In this document: positions 1 through 9,536 of the stretch, one piece after another
How the letters are laid out: the number at the start of each line of letters is the position of its first letter
How positions within the stretch are numbered: the first letter of the stretch is position 1
Assembly: GCF_011759375.1 (NCBI RefSeq)
Contig: NZ_JAARML010000001.1
Location: forward strand, 1,674,001-1,738,000
Reading direction: 5' to 3'
DNA from: Paraflavitalea devenefica
GTDB lineage: Bacteria; Bacteroidota; Bacteroidia; Chitinophagales; Chitinophagaceae
Length of the DNA stretch: 64,000 nucleotides
Made by a program: the position numbers and the translations under genes
Notes under the pieces: generated by a model
Seen by the model: only the letters and a program-made list of their open reading frames with translations
What the model was told of the DNA's origin: nothing
The model's database searches: none

Positions 1-1136
1 ATAATCTTATTACTCTTATTATGCTGATCAAAAAGCTTCTGGTAAAAAGCGATCGAAAAATTACAGGCCAGCTCCTGCGATATCTTCGATTGCATGGCCA
101 CCACAGAATGGATATCATCCTTAAAGGCATTCAATGCCAGCCCCGATCCTCTTTTAAAATTACCCGGTAAGGCACTTTCGCAGGTCTGGAAAAATACCAT
201 GCGCAACCTGCCGGGCTCTCTCACCTGGCTTTCCTTATACGCTTTAAACAAATTACTTTCCTTTTCCCACCTGATCTCCCGGCCGGTAACACAGGCAATC
301 TCACCGCCATTTTCAGAGCAATAACCATGGGCTACTATATGAAGAATATCGGGATTGAATTGTACCAGCTTCTCAGAAACCTTGTCGAGGGTAACCTGGT
401 AATTAATCTCTTCTTCTACATACCCTTCCTGCAACAACTTTTCATTCAGGTCTTCCTCGGTCAGCGATTCAACCCGGAACTTAATACCCGTACCTTTATA
501 ACTTGTATCGCGCAGTTCAAGCAGGTACTTACGGATATTGGCATACTGCAGGCAGGCCAGGTTATTCTTTTCCAGCTCTTCAGCCGAAGCATCATCCCGC
601 GGGTCCCGAAGCCTTATCTTGCTATGTGGGCCAAAAGCGACAAACAGTATCTTGATCTCCTTATTAGCCACCTCATTCACCTTCTTCTCAAAAGGCTTTT
701 TCAGCGACCGGTAAAAAAACACATTGCCCTTGTCCAGCAAAAACTCTCCATTCTTTTCATCCCGCTTGTGATAGATCAATTCCCAGGGCCAGCCAATAAA
801 CTCAGAGTCTTCTTCAAAAGCCAGTTGCAGGTTTACCTCCTTATTATCTTCATAAATCAGCTTTTCAAGGATCTTGCCCAGTTCATTATCCTGGTGCCCC
901 AGTAAAATACTATACAGGTTTTCGCCCAGTATCTTAAAATCATTAATATGCTCTTCGCGGTGGAAAGTTCCCTCGCGTACCAGGCGGGTAAGCAGGTGTA
1001 AAGTATCCTTATAAAGATCAATCACATGCAGGCGGTAACTCTTGTTAGGGATTTCAATAGTATACTCTTCCCCGCCACCACCCACATAGGCGCCAGACAC
1101 ATTCAATCCTTCTATCGTCAACTTAATAGTAATCAT
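1..1136 (-). CDS. CHAT-domain (caspase-like) protease, C-terminus cut by window edge
   Basis: The minus strand reads openly from ATG at 1136 to base 1 without a stop (378 codons seen; the end lies outside the window). Residues about 110-378 read as a CHAT domain: a WPWELIY motif near 115-125, ILHIVAHGYC holding the likely catalytic His270, and MVFFQTCESA holding the likely catalytic Cys319, followed by SVVAMQSKIS, the usual strand after the active site. CHAT proteins are caspase/separase-fold cysteine peptidases that, in bacteria, often work in defence or cell-death systems. The N-terminal 100 residues resemble the usual lead-in of CHAT proteins; any fused sensor or effector domain beyond the edge is unknown. 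It starts 19 bases after the stop of the upstream minus-strand gene, so the two are probably one operon. No plus-strand reading of this region makes a recognisable protein. Confidence 0.85.
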   Translation of the reverse strand, partial: MITIKLTIEGLNVSGAYVGGGGEEYTIEIPNKSYRLHVIDLYKDTLHLLTRLVREGTFHREEHINDFKILGENLYSILLGHQDNELGKILEKLIYEDNKEVNLQLAFEEDSEFIGWPWELIYHKRDEKNGEFLLDKGNVFFYRSLKKPFEKKVNEVANKEIKILFVAFGPHSKIRLRDPRDDASAEELEKNNLACLQYANIRKYLLELRDTSYKGTGIKFRVESLTEEDLNEKLLQEGYVEEEINYQVTLDKVSEKLVQFNPDILHIVAHGYCSENGGEIACVTGREIRWEKESNLFKAYKESQVREPGRLRMVFFQTCESALPGNFKRGSGLALNAFKDDIHSVVAMQSKISQELACNFSIAFYQKLFDQHNKSNKI

Positions 1137-1155
1137 CTTAATCTGTTATAATAGG

Positions 1156-2052
1156 CTAATCCATTTGTGCCGAAAGATCATACTGCTGTTCAAAAGGAAT
1201 GGGCAGGTCATCATCAAACCAGCTTTTGAATAGATCACCGGCATTTTTGATATAGTCAAGCCATTCCTGGGGAGCGAAAGTTTTGTTCTTATAAGCTACC
1301 ATGGCGGTTTCTACAGTAACCGCTTTGGTAGCTTTGGGCACCTGTAGGATCACTACGATCTTCAGGTTATTTTCTTTCAGGTAATTCGTCTTATTCAATT
1401 GCCAGTGTATTTCAGGGGCGCCAGTAACATCATGTTTAATAATACACTTCTTCGCTTCAAAAGAAAAAGGGCCTACAAAAAACTTGACTTCCGTATTCAC
1501 TTTGCCGCCACCGGTGGCATCAACACCGGCGGCGCCATAGCCCGGTACATTACCTTTCACAGCAAAACTCATATCGGCGTCAAGTCCTATATTAATCTCG
1601 CTGCTGGCTTCTGCGTTCAGGTTAAAATATTGCTGGAACTTCGTCTCAGGGAATATCTTAAAAATACGTGGCCGTTTAAATCCTTCCCCTTCTCCATCAT
1701 TAAAGGAAAGAACGATCTCTACCTTGCTAAAACGCCAGCCGTCTACCGCATGCAGCCGGATAGGGAATTCAAGCCAGTAAAACCTGAATTGTTGAAAATC
1801 CTCTTTAAAACTAAAAGGCAACTGGTGGCCTGCTGAAATAAAGGGTTCGTCAGTAATAGGGATTACCCGGCTGGGCTCCTCCACAGAGATCACATTATCC
1901 TGGTACTTCTTAATAAGTTTGGGCAACGCAACCGGCGCGGCAGGCACACCGGCGCCTTTGCCAAGATGCTGCTGCCGGGTTTGGTAATGGGTCAGTTCAT
2001 TGCTGTACAATTGCTCAAAGGCAGAAGTGGTAATGGGTAGTTTAAAATCCAT
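1156..2052 (-). CDS. Unknown protein upstream of and co-transcribed with the CHAT protease
   Basis: 298 residues, not recognised. It has no signal peptide, lipobox or membrane segment, so it is probably cytoplasmic. The first 60 residues are polar and partly helical (ELTHYQTRQQHLGKG); residues about 70-250 alternate hydrophobic and polar residues as beta-sheet proteins do, with a Gly/Val-rich stretch near 165-190 (GNVPGYGAAGVDATGGGK). The C-terminus is acidic and aromatic (LFKSWFDDDLPIPF). The gene is the first of a two-gene operon with the CHAT protease, so it could be its substrate, regulator or effector. That role is inference from position only. ATG at 2052 is the first in-frame start and fits the leader that precedes it. 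Confidence 0.7.
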   Translation of the reverse strand: MDFKLPITTSAFEQLYSNELTHYQTRQQHLGKGAGVPAAPVALPKLIKKYQDNVISVEEPSRVIPITDEPFISAGHQLPFSFKEDFQQFRFYWLEFPIRLHAVDGWRFSKVEIVLSFNDGEGEGFKRPRIFKIFPETKFQQYFNLNAEASSEINIGLDADMSFAVKGNVPGYGAAGVDATGGGKVNTEVKFFVGPFSFEAKKCIIKHDVTGAPEIHWQLNKTNYLKENNLKIVVILQVPKATKAVTVETAMVAYKNKTFAPQEWLDYIKNAGDLFKSWFDDDLPIPFEQQYDLSAQMD

Positions 2053-2208
2053 AATCGTCGTTTAAAAGTTAAAGAGCGCGTTTAACACGAACAGATGTAA
2101 TAGTTGATCTCAGAGTACAGAGTGGCTGGATAAAATACGGGCCGGTGGTCTGCTGATGGTAAAAGCCGCCCGGGAAGGATAGTTAGATTAATGGGCCGTT
2201 CAATTATA

Positions 2209-2238
2209 TAAAATTAAACTCATTTAATTGAAATACAA
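2209..2238 (-). promoter_or_regulatory. Candidate promoter of the CHAT operon
   Basis: On the minus strand TTG (2236-2238), 19 bases, then TAATTTTA (2209-2216), one base off the Bacteroidota TTG-N19-TAnnTTTG pattern. A small palindrome, ACCAC-AAA-GTGGT (2240-2252), lies just upstream of the -33 element. The implied leader is about 150 bases. Confidence 0.4.
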
Positions 2239-2263
2239 TACCACAAAGTGGTCATTCCGGCAA

Positions 2264-2297
2264 TAAAAAAATCCGTCCCGCTATTAGCGGGACGGAT
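2264..2297 (-). terminator. Rho-independent terminator after the AIM24-family gene
   Basis: A near-perfect hairpin, arms ATCCGTCCCGCTA / TAGCGGGACGGAT (2271-2297), is followed on the minus strand by a T-run (2264-2270). It sits about 30 bases past the stop of the gene ending at 2330. Confidence 0.9.
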
Positions 2298-2329
2298 CAT
2301 AATAATATTCCGGACAGGTTGTGCGTCAA

Positions 2330-3124
2330 TTACTTCCAGCCATCCCCATCCAGCATATTGCCCAATCCACCTAAAATGCTGCCTTCTTCCTTGCGCTTAT
2401 AAGTACCATAAGCCAGGATACGGCCGGCCAGGCGGCTGATGGGCAGGGTTTGGATCCACACCTTACCGGGCCCGCGCAGCGTGGCGAAGAACAGACCTTC
2501 ACCGCCAAACAGGGTATTCTTAATACCCCCTACAAACTGGATGTCATAATCAATATGTCTTGTATAAGCTACAATACAACCGGTGTCTATCCGCAAAAAC
2601 TCGCCCGGCTGCAAAGTCTTTTCAAATACGTGACCGCCGGCATGCACAAAAGCCATTCCGTCGCCCTCCAGCTTTTGCATAATAAAACCTTCCCCGCCAA
2701 ATAAACCGGTGCCCAGTTTCCGTTGCAACTCAATGCCTATAGATACGCCCTTGGCAGCACATAAGAAAGAGTCCTTTTGTGCTACGATCTTACCTTCCAG
2801 GCGCGACAGGTCAAGTGGAATGATCTTACCAGGATAGGGCGAGGCAAAACTTACCCGTTTTTTCCCATGACCGGTATTCGTAAAAGCCGTCATAAACAAA
2901 CTTTCACCCGTCAGGACGCGTTTACCCGCCGACATCAGCTTGCCCAGGAACCCTTGCTGTGGCTGCGAGCCATCGCCAAAAAGCGTTTGCATCTGGATGC
3001 CATCATCCATCATCATAAACGCGCCACTTTCCGCGATCGCTGTTTCATTCGGATCCAGCTCTACCTCCACATACTGCATCTCTTCACCATAAATACGGTA
3101 ATCTATTTCATGATTTGTTTTCAT
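2330..3124 (-). CDS. AIM24 / TIGR00266 family protein
   Basis: 264 residues, the usual length of the bacterial TIGR00266 (DUF124, AIM24) family. These proteins share a beta-sandwich fold rich in Gly and have no agreed biochemical role; the name comes from a yeast mitochondrial homologue. Visible family features: ETAIAESGAFMMMDDGI near the N-terminus, repeated GTGLFGGEGF and NTLFGGEGLF segments, GGHVFEKTLQPGEFLRIDTGC in the middle, and a Gly-rich end (GSILGGLGNMLDGDG). No signal peptide. It is transcribed alone, between its own candidate promoter and a strong terminator, and shows no link to the CHAT operon downstream. Confidence 0.9.
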   Translation of the reverse strand: MKTNHEIDYRIYGEEMQYVEVELDPNETAIAESGAFMMMDDGIQMQTLFGDGSQPQQGFLGKLMSAGKRVLTGESLFMTAFTNTGHGKKRVSFASPYPGKIIPLDLSRLEGKIVAQKDSFLCAAKGVSIGIELQRKLGTGLFGGEGFIMQKLEGDGMAFVHAGGHVFEKTLQPGEFLRIDTGCIVAYTRHIDYDIQFVGGIKNTLFGGEGLFFATLRGPGKVWIQTLPISRLAGRILAYGTYKRKEEGSILGGLGNMLDGDGWK

Positions 3125-3146
3125 ATAAAAGTCAATTATTTAATTT

Positions 3147-3154
3147 CAAAAATA
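3147..3154 (-). promoter_or_regulatory. Candidate -7 promoter element of the AIM24-family gene
   Basis: TATTTTTG on the minus strand matches TAnnTTTG exactly, 22 bases before the start codon. No convincing -33 TTG is seen. Confidence 0.4.
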
Positions 3155-3220
3155 CTTGAATACGCTCATTTTCTTAATACATAATAAGTAGCGAAACCCA
3201 GGAAATATTACAAAACCCGG

Positions 3221-3256
3221 ATAAAAAATAAGGGTTCAGCCAATTGACTGAACCCT
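3221..3256 (-). terminator. Terminator of the RND efflux operon
   Basis: Hairpin AGGGTTCAG / CTGAACCCT with an 8-base loop (3231-3256), followed on the minus strand by an A/T run that reads TTATTTTTTAT. It lies just past the stop of the RND gene at 3283. Confidence 0.85.
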
Positions 3257-3282
3257 CCTTCTATACGCAGAAAATCATTTGT

Positions 3283-6200
3283 TTAGAACCAGCTTCCTAT
3301 CCACGCTTCATTCACGCGTTTGCCGGCAAGCTTCCGCCTGCGGCGTGCTTTTTCAAAGCGATGCACGATCATCGTGATCAGCATCAACGGCATGAATAAG
3401 ATGGTAAGCGGGGGAATACCCAGGAAAGAGATCCACTTACCGCCATACATCCTGCGCATCGGACGCCTCAGCCTTTCAGCGATCAGGTACATACTCGGTA
3501 CGATCACCAGCGTCATAAAGAACGCAAAGGCAAGACCAAAAATGATTGTCCAGGACAACGGCTTCCAGAACACGGCATTATCACCACCAAAGAAAATATT
3601 AGGATTCAGCTCAGAGAACATCTTCACGAAATCAATATTGAACCCTACTGCCAGTGGTATCAATCCCAGGATGGCCGCCACCGCCGTCAGCAATACAGGA
3701 ATGATCCGTGTTTTACCAGCCTGCACCACTGCTTCACGGGTCTTAACACCCCGCGCTCTTAACTCATCGGCAAACTCGATCACCAGGATACCGTTCTTCA
3801 CCACAATACCGGCCAGCCCCACAATCCCGATACCTGTCATTACCACCGATACTTCCATGCGCGTAATGCCGAAGCCCAGCAATACCCCAATCACACTGAA
3901 AATAATCTCGGTTAAAATGATCACCGACTTACTGATAGAGTTAAACTGGATTACCAGGATCAGCAAAATCAGGAACAGCGCTATCACCAATGCTTTTCCA
4001 AGGAAGGCGCCGGTTTCTGCCTGTTGCTCACCTTCACCTGTTTGGCGGATCGTAACATTCTGCGGCTTCTTCTTAAAATTGGCAATATGCTCTTTCAGCT
4101 CTTCATTCACAGCCGTAGGTGTGTATCCCTGCGTTAATAACACATTAGAGGTCAGCGTGATCATCCGCTTCTGGTTCTTCCGTTTTACACTGCCCAGCGT
4201 ACTGGTATAATCTATCTTCACCAGTGAGCTGATCGGAACATGCTTAAGCTGGCCGCCTGAACTCATATCCTGGAAAGTGATATTCATATTCATCAGGTCC
4301 ACCAGGCTCTTACGTTGAACCATGGTATTACGTAACTGTATCTTATACTCATCTTCGCCATCCTTGATCTTTGATACTTCCCTTCCAAATAGCGCCGTAC
4401 GCAACTGCATGCCTATCTGTCCAGAAGAAACTCCCTCCATCATAGCCCGTTCCCGGTCTACCGTGAAAGTGATTTCTGGATTCGTAAGGTCAATATCCAT
4501 CTTTAGTTCTTCCACACCGGGTGTCTGGATCGAGTCCAGGTAATTCTTCAGCGCTACACCTGTTTTAATCAGGTCGTCAAAATTCTCGCTGACTATTTCA
4601 ATATTAATAGGAGGTTCTGTGGGAGGGCCGCCCTGTTCCTGGTTCACGGACAATTCCGCACCTGGGATACCCTTTACTACCTTCCGTATCTCGTCAAGGT
4701 AGGGAGCTGTTGATTTACCATGCCGTTTCTCAAACTCTACAAAAGATACCTGTATACGCCCCAGCTCGGGCCGGGTGCTGCGATCGCCGCTCATAGGGTC
4801 GCTGGCGCCCACAGCAATATTTGTGATCACACTTTCTACTACCGGGTTCGCCTTACCATTTTCCATACCCAGCACCTTATACACACGCGTCTCCAGTGTT
4901 TTCGCTACCGAATCTGTATAATCCACGTCAGTGCCTACCGGCAACTTCAGGTATACATAGATCTGGTTCGGATCACCGGTAGGAAAGAACACCACCGGTA
5001 CATTACGTGCACCAAAGAACATAAAAGAGAAAATCAGTAATCCGAAAGTGGCCAGCAGTAGCCATACAGGTCTCCATCCTTTCAGGGCCCATCTCAGCAA
5101 CGTTTCATAATGACCCATGATCCAGGGCAGCGCACGGTTTTGGAAACCTTTAATAAGACCATCCAATACAAAATGGTTCAGCAGTACCAGCAGCACAAGG
5201 AAGATCAGGAAATTGCCCATGAAAGTAAACTGCATCAGGTCCAGTACAATCCCTACACCCAGCGCGATCCATAAGATCGGCTTCCTGAAAATAGCCGCCT
5301 TTGATTGTTTATGCCCATCTTCCGGATGGTTCATAAAATCCACCGCAAATACCGGGTTCATAATAAAGGCCACGATCAGGGAAGCTGTTAGCGTAAATAT
5401 CAGCATCGTGGGCAGGTAGATCATGAACTTACCAATAATGCCCGGCCAGAACAGCAAAGGAACAAACGGCGCCAGGGTCGTCAGGGTACCCGCCAGTACG
5501 GGAATAAATACTTCCCCTGCCGCCATCATAGCCGATCGCTCTGCCGTGATCTTCCCCTGCGCCTGCACAAAAATCCGGTGCGTATTCTCGATCACCACAA
5601 TAGCATCGTCCACAATAATACCCAGCCCGAACAGGAGGGCAAACAATACAATGAAATTCAGCGTTACATGCGATCCGACGATCAGGTCGGCGGCCGGCAG
5701 GAAAATAAAGGCCACAAACATACTCAGTGGTACTGATAAGGCCACAAAGAACGCGTTGGTAACACCCATAAAGAACATCAGGATGATCAATACCAGTAAG
5801 AAGCCGATCACAATGGTGTTCACCAGCTCATTAAAAGAAGTGCGGGTAGATTTACTCAGATCGCCGGTAATCACTACATCCAGGTCTTTTGGAAACAGAT
5901 CAGCTTTTAATTCATCTACTACCTTCTTTATATCATCCGAGGTTTCGATCAGGTTCTCTCCCGCACGTTTTATAATATTCAGCGTAATAACATTCTTTCC
6001 ATTTAAGCGCGCATAACTCTCTTTTTCCTTGATCGTATCCTTGATCTGCGCAATATCCTTCAAATAAATAGCAGCCCCCTTCGTATTCCGGATAATCACC
6101 TTCTCAATATCAAAACTAGTTTTAAACTGCCCTTTCAGTTGCAGGTTACGTTTCGTTTCGCCCACATCCAGCAAACCGCCGGAAATATCCATATTCTCCC

Positions 6201-6867
6201 GCGATACAGCATTGGCGATATCATCGAAAGTAACACCAGCGTTTTGCATGCGGTAATTGTCCACATTGATCTGGAACTCCCTTTCCGGTGCGCCTACCAG
6301 GTCTACCCGGTTGATCTGTGACAGCTCTTCCAGCCGGTCTTGCAATTCATCTGCATACTCTTTCAGCTTTACCACATCATAATTGCCACTCACATTCACA
6401 TACATAATGGGCTGGTCCGAAAAACTTACTTCCATTGTGGAAGGCTCTTCCGTAAGGTCAGTCGGCAGGTCGGGTTTCGCTTTATCTACCGCATCCTTTA
6501 CCTTCTGTAGCGCTACATCTGTTTTTACATCCGTGCCAAACTCTACCGTAATGGCCGAATAATCCTGTACCGAAGTACTCGTCACCTTATTGATCTTGGC
6601 CCCTGTGATCCCCTTGATCTGCTTTTCGATCGGCTGCGTAACCAGGTTCTCAATATCCTTCGGGGAATTACCTACATAAATCGTTTGAACATAAATAGTA
6701 GGAATGACAATATCGGGGAACTGTTCTTTGGGTAGTGTAACAAACTGGAATACCCCTATCATCGTCACGATCACCATCATCAGGTAAATAGAGGTCTTAT
6801 TCTTAATACTCCAGGTCGTCGGTCCGAAATTTTTGAACTTCCCCGTTATACTTTCCAGAACACTCAT
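3283..6867 (-). CDS. RND (HAE1/AcrB-type) efflux permease with extra membrane segments
   Basis: 1194 residues, longer than the usual 1030-1050. Inner-membrane, proton-driven drug exporter of the HAE1-RND family. Seen: an N-terminal membrane helix (SIYLMMVIVTMIGVFQF), porter-domain motifs (VTQPIEKQIKGI), and the helix-4 proton-relay pair in LGIIVDDAIVVIENTH. Between the two halves, around residues 510-590, sits an added stretch with two more hydrophobic helices (IALGVGIVLDLMQF and FLIFLVLLVLLNHF), and the C-terminus carries a further hydrophobic helix and basic tail. These two additions account for the excess length. It is the last gene of the tetR-OMF-MFP-RND operon, 50 bases after the adaptor gene, and works with both to span the envelope. 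Confidence 0.95.
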   Translation of the reverse strand: MSVLESITGKFKNFGPTTWSIKNKTSIYLMMVIVTMIGVFQFVTLPKEQFPDIVIPTIYVQTIYVGNSPKDIENLVTQPIEKQIKGITGAKINKVTSTSVQDYSAITVEFGTDVKTDVALQKVKDAVDKAKPDLPTDLTEEPSTMEVSFSDQPIMYVNVSGNYDVVKLKEYADELQDRLEELSQINRVDLVGAPEREFQINVDNYRMQNAGVTFDDIANAVSRENMDISGGLLDVGETKRNLQLKGQFKTSFDIEKVIIRNTKGAAIYLKDIAQIKDTIKEKESYARLNGKNVITLNIIKRAGENLIETSDDIKKVVDELKADLFPKDLDVVITGDLSKSTRTSFNELVNTIVIGFLLVLIILMFFMGVTNAFFVALSVPLSMFVAFIFLPAADLIVGSHVTLNFIVLFALLFGLGIIVDDAIVVIENTHRIFVQAQGKITAERSAMMAAGEVFIPVLAGTLTTLAPFVPLLFWPGIIGKFMIYLPTMLIFTLTASLIVAFIMNPVFAVDFMNHPEDGHKQSKAAIFRKPILWIALGVGIVLDLMQFTFMGNFLIFLVLLVLLNHFVLDGLIKGFQNRALPWIMGHYETLLRWALKGWRPVWLLLATFGLLIFSFMFFGARNVPVVFFPTGDPNQIYVYLKLPVGTDVDYTDSVAKTLETRVYKVLGMENGKANPVVESVITNIAVGASDPMSGDRSTRPELGRIQVSFVEFEKRHGKSTAPYLDEIRKVVKGIPGAELSVNQEQGGPPTEPPINIEIVSENFDDLIKTGVALKNYLDSIQTPGVEELKMDIDLTNPEITFTVDRERAMMEGVSSGQIGMQLRTALFGREVSKIKDGEDEYKIQLRNTMVQRKSLVDLMNMNITFQDMSSGGQLKHVPISSLVKIDYTSTLGSVKRKNQKRMITLTSNVLLTQGYTPTAVNEELKEHIANFKKKPQNVTIRQTGEGEQQAETGAFLGKALVIALFLILLILVIQFNSISKSVIILTEIIFSVIGVLLGFGITRMEVSVVMTGIGIVGLAGIVVKNGILVIEFADELRARGVKTREAVVQAGKTRIIPVLLTAVAAILGLIPLAVGFNIDFVKMFSELNPNIFFGGDNAVFWKPLSWTIIFGLAFAFFMTLVIVPSMYLIAERLRRPMRRMYGGKWISFLGIPPLTILFMPLMLITMIVHRFEKARRRRKLAGKRVNEAWIGSWF

Positions 6868-6917
6868 AAGATTGATTTAAGAATTGTTGAATCGTCTTGG
6901 CGGTCTTGCCTGCCTGT

Positions 6918-8081
6918 CTATTTTACTTCTGTAGTGATAGCTTGTCCGTCATACAATCCCTGGAACCCGTCTGTGATCAGTTGATCACCTGCCTGTAAAC
7001 CACTCTTTATTTCCAGCCTGTCGCCATACGACTCACCAATATTCACTGGTTTCTTCCTTGCCACCAGCTTGTCCTTTTCCTTGCTGGCTACCATTACAAA
7101 CTTTCCTTTCTCATCACTCTGAATAGTGGCTATCGGAATAGTGATGGCTTTGGGGTCGGCATAATCCTGTATACGTACCATCGCAAGCTGGTTGGGCCGC
7201 AGCCTTTTGCCGGCAGGGATCTTCGCTTCCACATAAAAAGCGCGTGAATTGGGATTGATGATCTTGCCTGCAACACTCACGCGGGTCCTGATCGTATCAT
7301 TGGCCAGCTCCGGCAGGGTGATCAGTAAATTACTGCCCACGCCCACACGGCCCAGGTAATTCTCCGGTACCTCTGCTACAACCTTCAGATCATTCGTGTT
7401 TACGATAACAATGCCCATAGTGGCCGCGCTGACAGCCGCAAATACTTCTCCTACTTTAATATTCACTACCTCTGCCACACCACTCATCTCGGCATACACA
7501 TCGCTCAGCTCCTGTTGCTCTTTCAGCAGGTCTATTTGCTTCTGGATATTTTCAACATTATTCTTTGCTGTCAGCAGTTCTATTTCTGTACCGATCTTTT
7601 GGTCCCACAGATTTTTACGGCGCTCATACGTCGTTTGCGCCAATGCCAGGTTGATCTTTGCCTGTTCGATCTGTTTCTGCGTGAGCGGATCATCCAGCTT
7701 CATCAGTAATTGACCTTTACGTACATTATCGCCCTGCTTTACATAAATGGCCCTTACCAGGCCTCCCTGACCTCTCGGCATAACAAAAGCACTGTTTTCC
7801 GTATTAATACTTCCCTTCAAATCAATATAATGCGTAAAACTGCCAGGCTGCAGGGAGGTGAGCGCTACCAGCTTCGTCTTTTCTTCTTTCACAGCCGTCG
7901 TGTCAAGCCGCTGGATCTGCGCTTCCAATGAATCAATCTTCGTAGCCAGTTCTTTCTGCTCCGCTTTCAGCCCCTTTAATTGTTCTTTTTTCTTGGCCAG
8001 GTCTTTGTCGCCCGACGTGGCGCCGCAGGCTGCCAGCAAAAGGACCATGGCTAAGGCGCTTAATCTATACATCGTTTTCAT
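6918..8081 (-). CDS. RND efflux membrane fusion (adaptor) lipoprotein
   Basis: 387 residues. A lipoprotein signal ends in LLLAAC (Cys19), so the protein is anchored to a membrane on the periplasmic side. Residues 25-60 form a short Lys/Glu/Leu-rich coiled coil (KKKEQLKGLKAEQKEL), unusual before the lipoyl domain. Then come the biotinyl-lipoyl half-motif (GGLVRAIYVKQGDNVRKGQL, about 100-120), an alpha-hairpin, the second lipoyl half (SGVAEVVNIKVGEVF), and a beta-barrel and membrane-proximal domain. It bridges the RND pump and the TolC-like channel encoded on either side. Confidence 0.95.
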   Translation of the reverse strand: MKTMYRLSALAMVLLLAACGATSGDKDLAKKKEQLKGLKAEQKELATKIDSLEAQIQRLDTTAVKEEKTKLVALTSLQPGSFTHYIDLKGSINTENSAFVMPRGQGGLVRAIYVKQGDNVRKGQLLMKLDDPLTQKQIEQAKINLALAQTTYERRKNLWDQKIGTEIELLTAKNNVENIQKQIDLLKEQQELSDVYAEMSGVAEVVNIKVGEVFAAVSAATMGIVIVNTNDLKVVAEVPENYLGRVGVGSNLLITLPELANDTIRTRVSVAGKIINPNSRAFYVEAKIPAGKRLRPNQLAMVRIQDYADPKAITIPIATIQSDEKGKFVMVASKEKDKLVARKKPVNIGESYGDRLEIKSGLQAGDQLITDGFQGLYDGQAITTEVK

Positions 8082-8117
8082 AATTCGTTATTTTACTATT
8101 AGTGTGGTTGTAATGGT

Positions 8118-9536
8118 TTAAAGTTTACCGGTTGCCTTCTGGTAATCTATCTTGGCAATAATGGCATCATACAGGGAACTATAATAATTTACCTGTGCCA
8201 CCCGTAGCTCAGCTTGCGCAGTGGTCACTTCCAGGTTGGAGCCTAAGCCCTGCTCATACTTCTTCTTCGTCTGGTTATACACATTCTCCGCCAGTTCCAT
8301 ATTCTTCCGCTGATAATCCATCGTCACAATAGCACTGTTTAGATTGGCGTGGGCCGTCTGAACTTCGTTATCAATAGACAACTTCAGGTTCTCTATACTA
8401 TTCTCCGTTTGCTGCAACTCCAGCTTTGCCTTACTGATGCGGGCGTTCTTGGCCAGTCCTTCGAAAATAGGTACCGACACCTTTAAGCCTATCAGGGCAG
8501 TGGTGAACCACTCCTGGTTGGCATCAAAGAAATTGAACTCATTACGCTGCGCATTCTTACTGAAGCTGCCCAATAACGCTACCGTAGGTAACTTGCTCAG
8601 CTTATAACGTTTAATATTATATTCATTCAACCTTCTCAGCCATTCGGTCTGCTCATACTCCTTGCGGTCGGTATAAGCATAGGCGGTGTCCAGGATATCT
8701 GTTTTTAGTTCCGCTTCGGATACCGTATCTGTCAACGTCAGCGTATGACGCATCGGCATGCCCATCAGCAGCTTTAATCCCAGTAGTCCATTCTGTAACT
8801 GGTTGTCCAGCTTCACCTTTTCCGTGCGCAGGTTGGCCAGCGTAACATCTACCTTGTCCACATCCAGCTTCTCGGCAAAACCATTATCATACAAAGCTTT
8901 CGTGTCGTGCAACAGCTTCTCCACACGCTCTATATTCGCATCAATAGTACCCATTTGCTTCCGGCCTACTACCACTTGGTAATACACCTTATACACATTG
9001 GCTTTGATCTGCTCCTGTGTTACTTCTGCGGCCTTGGTCGCATACTGTATAGAGGCATTTCTTGCCTGCAACCCAACAAATACCTGTCCGTCAAACAACA
9101 GTTGCGACAGGCTTACACCTACAGAACCTGTATACTTTGTTCCAAACTGTGCCTGGATAAACCCAAAATCACTGGGCGAAACGATGGAATTGCCATTACC
9201 ATCCTTTACCCCTTCCTGTTCCAATACGCCATACGTAGCGGCTGCAATAAAATTGGGAAAGCTCTGAACAGGCACCTTGGGATAATAATTCACATCAATA
9301 CTGCCGCTGATCTGGGGAAGGGCAGCCGATGTAATCTCTTTATTGCTCTGCTGCTGGATCTGGATAGCCAGTAGAATATTCTTTACCTGTGCACTGTTTT
9401 TCATAGCATAGGTTACACTCTCTTTGGCGGATAATGCATGATGGGTACTGTCCTGCGCCGGCGATGAATACATCGCCAGGCAGCATACGATCATCATCAG
9501 GGTGGGATTACTTCGTCTTACCTGATAAGGTTTCAT
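8118..9536 (-). CDS. TolC-like outer membrane efflux protein
   Basis: 472 residues, the usual length of the OEP/TolC family, which form trimeric outer-membrane channels. A signal peptide (about 1-27, ending YSSPAQ) is followed by two OEP repeats of long helices, with the usual LSAKESVTYAMKNSAQVK opening and the GLGSNLEVTTAQAELRVAQVNYYSSLYD motif near the C-terminus. The start codon lies inside the 3' end of the TetR gene (29-base overlap), which suggests translational coupling between regulator and pump genes. Confidence 0.95.
   Translation of the reverse strand: MKPYQVRRSNPTLMMIVCCLAMYSSPAQDSTHHALSAKESVTYAMKNSAQVKNILLAIQIQQQSNKEITSAALPQISGSIDVNYYPKVPVQSFPNFIAAATYGVLEQEGVKDGNGNSIVSPSDFGFIQAQFGTKYTGSVGVSLSQLLFDGQVFVGLQARNASIQYATKAAEVTQEQIKANVYKVYYQVVVGRKQMGTIDANIERVEKLLHDTKALYDNGFAEKLDVDKVDVTLANLRTEKVKLDNQLQNGLLGLKLLMGMPMRHTLTLTDTVSEAELKTDILDTAYAYTDRKEYEQTEWLRRLNEYNIKRYKLSKLPTVALLGSFSKNAQRNEFNFFDANQEWFTTALIGLKVSVPIFEGLAKNARISKAKLELQQTENSIENLKLSIDNEVQTAHANLNSAIVTMDYQRKNMELAENVYNQTKKKYEQGLGSNLEVTTAQAELRVAQVNYYSSLYDAIIAKIDYQKATGKL

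Noticed and set aside
94..905. Plus-strand open frames over the first kilobase
   Set aside because: They lie opposite the CHAT coding frame, whose minus-strand translation shows clear domain motifs; the plus-strand proteins have none.
3320..6321. Several plus-strand frames opposite the RND permease
   Set aside because: Shadows of a strongly conserved gene; Ser/Thr/Ile-rich nonsense with no motifs.
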